The notes under the pieces are model-generated. The model was not told where the DNA came from. It worked only from the letters and a program-made list of their open reading frames with translations, and made no database searches. Shown one piece after another: positions 43,945 to 48,800 of a stretch of 48,800 bases of DNA. Position numbers and translations under genes: made by a program. How positions within the stretch are numbered: the first letter of the stretch is position 1; each line of letters starts with the position of its first letter. The DNA comes from a virus: IMG/VR virus record IMGVR_UViG_3300033182_000908, positions 1 to 48,800 of that record; one strand, given 5' to 3'.

Positions 43945-44321
43945 TAAAATCTCGGAGTATCGCTGTTTAAATCTAATCCAGTTTTCATTGATTCGATTGA
44001 CCTTTTTATATCCGCATCAACTGCTGCATATTCTGCTGCTCCTGGTCTGACTAAAGGCATCTCATTTGGGCACTGCCCAGGAACAAATACATACGCTATC
44101 GGTGTTATTTGCATTGGAAAGTGTTGACCTTTTTTATCAGGAACTAGATAAAAATCAACATCGGAGTGATATTTGTCGGATATTTTTTCAACAACATTTG
44201 GTATAAATTCAGCACAATACGGACAATGTTCATCTTTGAATAGAATAACCGTGATCTTATCTCGATCCTTGTACGTTGATGCAAGATCTACTGCTTCATT
44301 GTAATTAATTTCTCTAATCAT
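43944..44321 (-). CDS. Thioredoxin-fold protein with CPYC active site (125 aa)
   Basis: The start at 44321 (MIREINYNEAVDLA) has GGAGG directly upstream; a frame opening at 44348 has none. The redox motif is C33-P-Y-C36 (DEHCPYCAEF), the glutaredoxin-type dithiol. An 'MQITPIAYVF' segment supplies the expected cis-proline (Pro74). Two strands and helices fit a minimal thioredoxin fold with a C-terminal tail. Marine T4-like phages often carry such proteins for ribonucleotide reductase; the reductase is not in this window. Its neighbours are 2OG enzymes, so keeping Fe enzymes or cysteine proteins reduced is another possibility. Confidence 0.86.
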   Translation of the reverse strand: MIREINYNEAVDLASTYKDRDKITVILFKDEHCPYCAEFIPNVVEKISDKYHSDVDFYLVPDKKGQHFPMQITPIAYVFVPGQCPNEMPLVRPGAAEYAAVDADIKRSIESMKTGLDLNSDTPRF

Positions 44322-44354
44322 AATACCTCCGGTATAATTAGTTATCAATTAAAT

Positions 44355-44996
44355 ATGACTATGGAAGATAAATTAGAAAACGCAAACTTAATAGCATTAT
44401 TCGGAACACCTGTATTTTCAAATATAATTGACGTATCGCATCTTAAAGACAACTTTAAGAAATTAGAATATGTTCGTAATGATGCAGAGAATGGTTATAT
44501 TACTACAGATAAAGATGTATTATCGCTAGATGACTTTTCTAATTTAAAAACTGCCATAGAAGAAAATATTGAATATTATGTTAGAGAAGTATTGTTTGTT
44601 AACGCTGATATAGACTTTTATGTTACAACTAGTTGGGTTAACAAACATGCACCTGGTGATAAGGCACAAGAACATGACCACGTTAATTCATTGATCAGTG
44701 GTATTGTTTATTTAGAATGTCCTGTATTAAGTGGCGATGTTATATTCCATAAAGATAGAATGCTACAAAATCTATTTCCAAGAAGCACACAATTTGATTT
44801 TACTGCTTTACAGCCTTGGAATACCGAAGCGTGGAGATTCACACCGAACGCCGGTGACATTGTTTTATTTCCGTCAATATTGACGCATAGTGTAATGACA
44901 AATAAGAGTTTTTCAGACCGATATAGTCTTGCATTTAATTGTTATGCTAAGGGCGAGCTAGGAAAGAACAATCCTACATCAAAAGTAACTATCTAA
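44355..44996 (+). CDS. 2OG/Fe(II) oxygenase-like protein 12 (213 aa)
   Basis: It is the only oxygenase of the window on the plus strand, divergent from the thioredoxin-like gene 33 nt away. Signature: H107-D-H109-V-N-S-LISGIVYLECP, distal His178 (LFPSILTHSVMTN) and Arg189 (SDRYSLAFN). It belongs to the SGVFY/TIGR02466-like group with 1, 3 and 6. As in those, the position of the usual Asp is His. No clear Shine-Dalgarno sequence precedes ATG 44355 or the ATG two codons later. Its end overlaps the next minus-strand gene by 8 nt. Confidence 0.83.
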   Translation: MTMEDKLENANLIALFGTPVFSNIIDVSHLKDNFKKLEYVRNDAENGYITTDKDVLSLDDFSNLKTAIEENIEYYVREVLFVNADIDFYVTTSWVNKHAPGDKAQEHDHVNSLISGIVYLECPVLSGDVIFHKDRMLQNLFPRSTQFDFTALQPWNTEAWRFTPNAGDIVLFPSILTHSVMTNKSFSDRYSLAFNCYAKGELGKNNPTSKVTI

Positions 44997-45273
44997 GTAT
45001 CTTTTCTGCGAGCTTAACTTCTTTATCTAGTTTTAATCGGATAGTTTTAAGTTCGTCAACGTATGTGCTGTGCTGTAATCCTACAGCAACAAAACCACTT
45101 ACAATATCTTCTATAGAATTATCAACAGCCTCAACCTTTAAACGAAAATCTTGATACATTGTGTTTATTTTTTTAGATCTCGTTTCGTCGATAGGTTGTA
45201 ACTTAGAAATAATTGATTCATAGTAATCACAATCATCTTTAAATCTAGGTAAGTCACGTATCAACGCTGTCAT
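44989..45273 (-). CDS. Small helical protein, hypothetical (94 aa)
   Basis: This gene begins directly after the NUDIX stop (TAAATG), so it is co-transcribed. The protein is charged and probably all-helical (MTALIRDLPRFKDDCDYYES, then a Lys/Glu/Leu-rich C-terminal helix). One cysteine is present, with no membrane segment or known motif. I do not recognise the family. Confidence 0.72.
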   Translation of the reverse strand: MTALIRDLPRFKDDCDYYESIISKLQPIDETRSKKINTMYQDFRLKVEAVDNSIEDIVSGFVAVGLQHSTYVDELKTIRLKLDKEVKLAEKILR

Positions 45274-45714
45274 TTAATTATCCTCCAAAAGTTCTATTAA
45301 CTGGAATACTGTTTCCAACTTATTTAAGTTGACCTTTTTATTTAATGTATTTTGTAGTCCATGGTGTAGTGGTTTTGGCCACTTACTGAAACTTACCCAA
45401 GCATATCCGTCGTGTTCATCATTAAGTTGTGGAATAAATTCCTTTTTAGTAACACAAAGATATGTGTGAAACAAAAAATGTGCATCATTAGACACGAATG
45501 TTTCCAAAGGCAAGGTTTTCTTGATTTCTATCTCACCAATTTCTTCAGCAATTTCTCGTTGCAAACCTTCCCATGGAGTTTCGCCTTCCTCGTTTCCACC
45601 ACCAACAAGGCCCCACAGTTCTTTTTGCTTACTACTACCTGTGCGGTGTAAGAAAAGAAAACGTTTTGTATCTAGTGCGTAGAAGAGAGCACCACTACAG
45701 ATTATCTTATCCAT
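45274..45714 (-). CDS. NUDIX hydrolase (146 aa)
   Basis: The NUDIX box G-x5-E-x7-REUxEExG is complete: G39 ... E45 ... R53-E54-I-A-E57-E58-I-G60 (GETPWEGLQREIAEEIGE), preceded by 'KELWGLVGGG'. Length and fold are typical of small phage Nudix enzymes that cleave nucleoside diphosphates linked to another group (nucleotide sugars, ADP-ribose, oxidised nucleotides); the substrate is not readable from the sequence. It lies in the gp14-gp15 operon, 13 nt after gp15. Confidence 0.92.
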   Translation of the reverse strand: MDKIICSGALFYALDTKRFLFLHRTGSSKQKELWGLVGGGNEEGETPWEGLQREIAEEIGEIEIKKTLPLETFVSNDAHFLFHTYLCVTKKEFIPQLNDEHDGYAWVSFSKWPKPLHHGLQNTLNKKVNLNKLETVFQLIELLEDN

Positions 45715-45727
45715 ACAAATAATTATC

Positions 45728-47164
45728 TTAAAGTGCTAGGCGCCAAGTGCCTCTTGGATATTCGCCATCAACGGATTTGAGCCAATCTTCACCGTCCCAA
45801 CGATATTGAACACCGGTATTAAGATTGGTAGTGTATACTGTTCCGTATATGCTCGTGTCTGTATCTGCTTCGAATACCACGTTCCAGTTAGAACCATCCC
45901 ATTCGATGATATCATTTGCTTCTGCATAAAAATCAGAATTATCAGAATTTTTCCAAGCATCAGGCCCATCATCGTTGCTAGGATCACCTATACCATTAAG
46001 TAATAACAATCTAATGCCTGTTGCTTTAACACTGGTAGGATTAAATGTAATAGGATCAATTATATAATCTACTTTGTTTCTTGTTCCTGCAGGACCTGTA
46101 ATATCCGTATCCTGAGGTAGGGTGTCCTCGTCCCAGTTAACATATAACTGGGTTTCGTCTGCTCCAATAGCAACAGTACCTACGATGTTGTAATCTTGAT
46201 CAGCATAATCTAAACGTCTAATATGTAATTGACTTATACCTTCTTGATAAACGTTATCTGTTAATGCTTCAAATATGGTTCTCCAGTTAACTTCACCTAC
46301 CTTACCATTTTGTATCAATCTAACGACATTGCCATCGACATAAATGCCTTGATTTTGATATGTTGTTGTTACAACTGATGTAGCATTAGATGTTTCATAA
46401 ATTTCATTTCCGTCTCTATCCACACGCCCGACAACAATTCCGTCGTCCCATGCATCTAATGACGGAGTACTTACTCCTAAGTCAATGGTTCCTTTTGATT
46501 CGTCAAAGATACTTGTAATGATATTTGTAATAACACCTAAACGTTTAACTTTAACAGGTGCGCTTATGTATACAGGCACACTAAACGTTAATGATGAAAC
46601 ATCGATGTCGGAATCGGTTCCTACAGGAATACTTCTGCTACTAAAGTTTACAGTGTCTAGATTTACTACAGATAAACTTGCCCAATCGATATAGTTGTCT
46701 GTGGTTTGTATTTCTAAACTAGGGTTAAACAACGTAAGTATTTGTTCTAGTATTTGTAATTTTTGATCAGTATTTGAAGTCCAGATGTCAACATTTGCTG
46801 TTAATTTATAAGGAGAAGGCATTAAACGCTCTACGGTATAATTTTTGCCTTCGGTGTTTAGATACTCTTGACCTGTTGCGTCCCATGCCCTTTCTCTAAT
46901 GTTTACTTTATGGGTATAACTAGCATCTGATGTGCGATCTCTATCTTGTTCTAAACTAGTTATGTATAAGCCCATTCTTGGAACACTAGGAATCTTGTTT
47001 TCTGAATTGTCACGTAAAATATGACCAACTTGACGTGTGATATCGCCGTACATAACAGGAACGGTTACTAGTTGATCTTTTCCGTCTTTATACGAAAAGT
47101 TACTCATTAATCTAATTAATTGCGTAACATATCGTCTTATTTGTCCGTCATAAAAATGTATCAT
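45728..47164 (-). CDS. 15: Proximal tail sheath stabilisation protein gp15-like (478 aa)
   Basis: Residues 1-~215 match T4 gp15 in the marine-phage form: MIHFYDGQIRRYVTQLIRLM, then VPVMYGDITRQVGHILRD, VNIRERAWD, LEIQTTDNYIDWASLSVV. In T4, gp15 caps the tail and joins sheath and tube to the neck. The product is much longer than T4 gp15 (272 aa); the extra ~260 residues (from ~225) hold beta-rich units such as 'EDWLKSVDGEYPRGTWRLAL'. The extension may be exposed or bind a neck partner. The start overlaps the gp14 stop (TAATG). Confidence 0.88.
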   Translation of the reverse strand: MIHFYDGQIRRYVTQLIRLMSNFSYKDGKDQLVTVPVMYGDITRQVGHILRDNSENKIPSVPRMGLYITSLEQDRDRTSDASYTHKVNIRERAWDATGQEYLNTEGKNYTVERLMPSPYKLTANVDIWTSNTDQKLQILEQILTLFNPSLEIQTTDNYIDWASLSVVNLDTVNFSSRSIPVGTDSDIDVSSLTFSVPVYISAPVKVKRLGVITNIITSIFDESKGTIDLGVSTPSLDAWDDGIVVGRVDRDGNEIYETSNATSVVTTTYQNQGIYVDGNVVRLIQNGKVGEVNWRTIFEALTDNVYQEGISQLHIRRLDYADQDYNIVGTVAIGADETQLYVNWDEDTLPQDTDITGPAGTRNKVDYIIDPITFNPTSVKATGIRLLLLNGIGDPSNDDGPDAWKNSDNSDFYAEANDIIEWDGSNWNVVFEADTDTSIYGTVYTTNLNTGVQYRWDGEDWLKSVDGEYPRGTWRLAL

Positions 47165-48543
47165 TAATTATCCGCCTGTAACCCTCTTGGACGCAATACT
47201 TTAGACAAACTATTGCGTTTGGCTTCTCTGTTGTTATAAAGACCAATTTCCCATTGTCCTGTATGTCCAATTTGGTCAGCATCAGGCAACGTGATTATAA
47301 TCCTTCCGGCGCCATCATCTGTTAAGATTCCTGCATGGTCAGCAATGACATAATCCATTGTAATTGTATTATGTTTAAGTTCGATATATTTTGCAGTAGT
47401 TGAGTCAGCAATGTCAGTTAATATAGTTGTGTCACCTTCAGTTAACTGTACATAATCAACTGCTACCCTATCATTATACATATAACCTGTATTGTTAATA
47501 AAGGAAGTTCTTTGTGTCATGCGCTCGTTGGTATTTGTTAATGTCATGCGTACATCTTCTTCAACTTTAACCCAACGTGTTCCGTCATATCTAAATAAAC
47601 GTTTAGGAAAAAAGTCTGTTCGCAAAAAGTAATCTCCGTCAACGCTTCCGGTAGGAAATGAAATTCCATGACCAAAGTTTGCTCCATTTGGAGCATCGGG
47701 AACAGCACCTAATAAGTACCCTTGGTAACCTAATTTATTTGGCTTTGCTTCAATTCCGCCCGAGCTGTCAGACGTTTCTGTAATTTCTACATTACCTTTA
47801 TCGTCTGTTTCTAGAGTATAAAAATGTCCTACATCATAACCTGATTTAGCAGCATCTGATTCTGCTTGAGCGATAACTGCTTCATTAATCTGCATTTCTT
47901 GCTCATAGGTAGATAATATGTCGCGAAGAGTATCGCCATTTGGTTCTTCTTCATTAACAGGAAGATCAAGTATTTCTTTAAACTCTTGACTATCAACTAT
48001 TTGTTTTAATTTTAGTCTGTATAAGTGTGGATACCAAGTCGGACTAAAACCTTCAGAAGCACGATTTACGTCTTCTACAACATAAAATCTTTTAAGTGCA
48101 ACAGCATAATCGTTTGCAGCATATTCGTCTTTCAGGTGAGGCATTTCTAGTACATCACCTGCCATTATCTTTCTGCCAATTGTCTTAACGGAACTGTTAA
48201 TGTGTACCGTTAAAAATAGTGTATCGTTTTCTAAAAACAATCCAAACTGTGATAAATTAAAATCTACATCCTGTACGCTGTAGATTCCTCTAATGGTATA
48301 AATGTCTGGATCGTACTTGCGATCTCTGTTTTCCATAAACAGCAAGTCTTGTATGTTAGTTTCCTTTACGGCGTCATACTGAGGCTTATCAGCAGTAGCG
48401 TCCGCATCGTCTGGGTTAACAGGGCCTAGATATTTATGAACGTTAATATCTGTACCACCTACTGTAAACATTTCATTAATCGATCGATCTAAAAATGCGT
48501 AGTCTTGTCCCTTTTCTGGTTTGTATAAACTTAATCTTGGCAT
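47164..48543 (-). CDS. 14: Neck protein gp14-like (459 aa)
   Basis: MPRLSLYKPEKGQDYAFLD, followed by INEMFTVGGTDINVHKYLGP, is the characteristic opening of gp14 of marine T4-like phages, so the start is set at 48543 although the frame stays open to 48606. gp14 forms the head-tail neck with gp13 in T4. The C-terminal half beyond ~220 residues is longer than in T4 (256 aa) and holds a fibre-style unit (GDYFLRTDFFPKRLFRYDG). No Shine-Dalgarno sequence is visible before the ATG. Confidence 0.88.
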   Translation of the reverse strand: MPRLSLYKPEKGQDYAFLDRSINEMFTVGGTDINVHKYLGPVNPDDADATADKPQYDAVKETNIQDLLFMENRDRKYDPDIYTIRGIYSVQDVDFNLSQFGLFLENDTLFLTVHINSSVKTIGRKIMAGDVLEMPHLKDEYAANDYAVALKRFYVVEDVNRASEGFSPTWYPHLYRLKLKQIVDSQEFKEILDLPVNEEEPNGDTLRDILSTYEQEMQINEAVIAQAESDAAKSGYDVGHFYTLETDDKGNVEITETSDSSGGIEAKPNKLGYQGYLLGAVPDAPNGANFGHGISFPTGSVDGDYFLRTDFFPKRLFRYDGTRWVKVEEDVRMTLTNTNERMTQRTSFINNTGYMYNDRVAVDYVQLTEGDTTILTDIADSTTAKYIELKHNTITMDYVIADHAGILTDDGAGRIIITLPDADQIGHTGQWEIGLYNNREAKRNSLSKVLRPRGLQADN

Positions 48544-48547
48544 ATAC

Positions 48548-48555
48548 ATATTTAT
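48548..48555 (-). promoter_or_regulatory. Possible late promoter motif for gp14-gp15
   Basis: Read on the minus strand this is ATAAATAT, back to back with the plus-strand motif at 48561. It is only 4 nt from the gp14 ATG, so a transcript started from it would be nearly leaderless. Either the start of gp14 or the motif needs caution. Confidence 0.3.
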
Positions 48556-48560
48556 CGTAG

Positions 48561-48568
48561 ATAAATAC
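48561..48568 (+). promoter_or_regulatory. T4-type late promoter motif ATAAATAC
   Basis: It lies 19 nt before the gp13-like gene, in the 44-nt gap to the divergent gp14. Sequence and spacing equal those of the motif at 35188. Confidence 0.68.
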
Positions 48569-48587
48569 AATACGGAGAACTTTATAT

Positions 48588-48800
48588 ATGGCATCATTAG
48601 TAACACAAAAACAAGAAGTATTTGATTATGTTCATACTATGCTAGGTGGTGGAATGGTCGATGTTGAACTTGACCCAATACACTACGAAACAGCACTGAC
48701 TAAAGCACTTACTAAGTTTAGACAACGTAGTGAGAATGCTGTTGAAGAGTCATATTTGTTTATGCCAACGGTCATAGACCAAAACGAATATACCTTACCA
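48588..48800 (+). CDS. 13: Neck protein gp13-like, N-terminal part
   Basis: Seventy-one residues are present and the frame runs off the window. ATG follows GGAG by 10 nt. The segment MLGGGMVDVELDPIHYETAL, then FRQRSENAVEESYLF and DQNEYTLP, is the form of the gp13-type neck protein that I associate with marine T4-like phages. With gp14 it should form the portal-tail connector. The identification rests on family memory and on its position next to gp14. Confidence 0.72.
   Translation, partial: MASLVTQKQEVFDYVHTMLGGGMVDVELDPIHYETALTKALTKFRQRSENAVEESYLFMPTVIDQNEYTLP

Noticed and set aside
45071-45088. TGCTGTA/TACAGCA hairpin within the 94-aa gene as terminator of oxygenase 12
   Set aside because: No T-run on either strand and only seven pairs.
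1-48800. Insertion sequence, integrase or attachment site
   Set aside because: No transposase or integrase motifs and no flanking inverted repeats were seen; the cassette copies are large coding duplications, not mobile elements.

Overview
The window is part of the genome of an AT-rich marine T4-like myovirus (cyanophage or pelagiphage type). The best anchors are at the right end: neck protein gp14 and tail-sheath stabiliser gp15 on the minus strand, and the start of a gp13-like neck protein on the plus strand. Other support comes from T4-type late-promoter motifs (ATAAATAC/A) upstream of plus-strand structural operons, tightly packed genes with ATGA/TAATG overlaps, fibre proteins of up to 2191 aa, and a set of 2-oxoglutarate (2OG)/Fe(II) oxygenase genes of the kind marine T4-like phages carry. 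The host cannot be named from the sequence.

Layout. (1) 1-3111: a terminator from the preceding unit, a late-promoter-like motif with a structured leader, then four virion or fibre-type genes. (2) 3134-21670: a second promoter motif and a 140-nt structured leader, a 2191-aa repetitive fibre, a small beta protein, fibre cassette A (80 + 1668 + 921 aa), another fibre, and a complete subtilisin-family protease. (3) 21673-29293: fibre cassette B (115 + 1707 + 540 aa) and a 151-aa gene, ending in a terminator that lies inside the opposing gene. (4) 29274-35116, minus strand: ten consecutive, overlapping genes that all look like 2OG/Fe(II) oxygenases of several different subfamilies. (5) 35188-42512: fibre cassette C (79 + 1781 + 548 aa), again ending in a terminator inside the opposing gene. 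(6) 42462-44996: an FkbM-type methyltransferase, two more 2OG oxygenases, a 57-aa four-cysteine-pair zinc-ribbon-like protein and a CPYC thioredoxin-fold protein. (7) 44989-48800: a small unknown gene, a NUDIX hydrolase, gp15, gp14 and partial gp13.

How it fits together. The plus-strand units look like late structural operons making a large, modular host-recognition apparatus: carbohydrate-binding-like repeats, beta-helix, propeller-like and glycine-rich tip domains. The apparatus has been triplicated and reshuffled, with patches of near-identical DNA between copies. The minus-strand oxygenase array lies between two of the copies and has no late-promoter motif upstream. The most interesting inference, unproven, is that this set of oxygenases, perhaps with the FkbM methyltransferase, modifies fibre proteins, glycans or another phage or host target.
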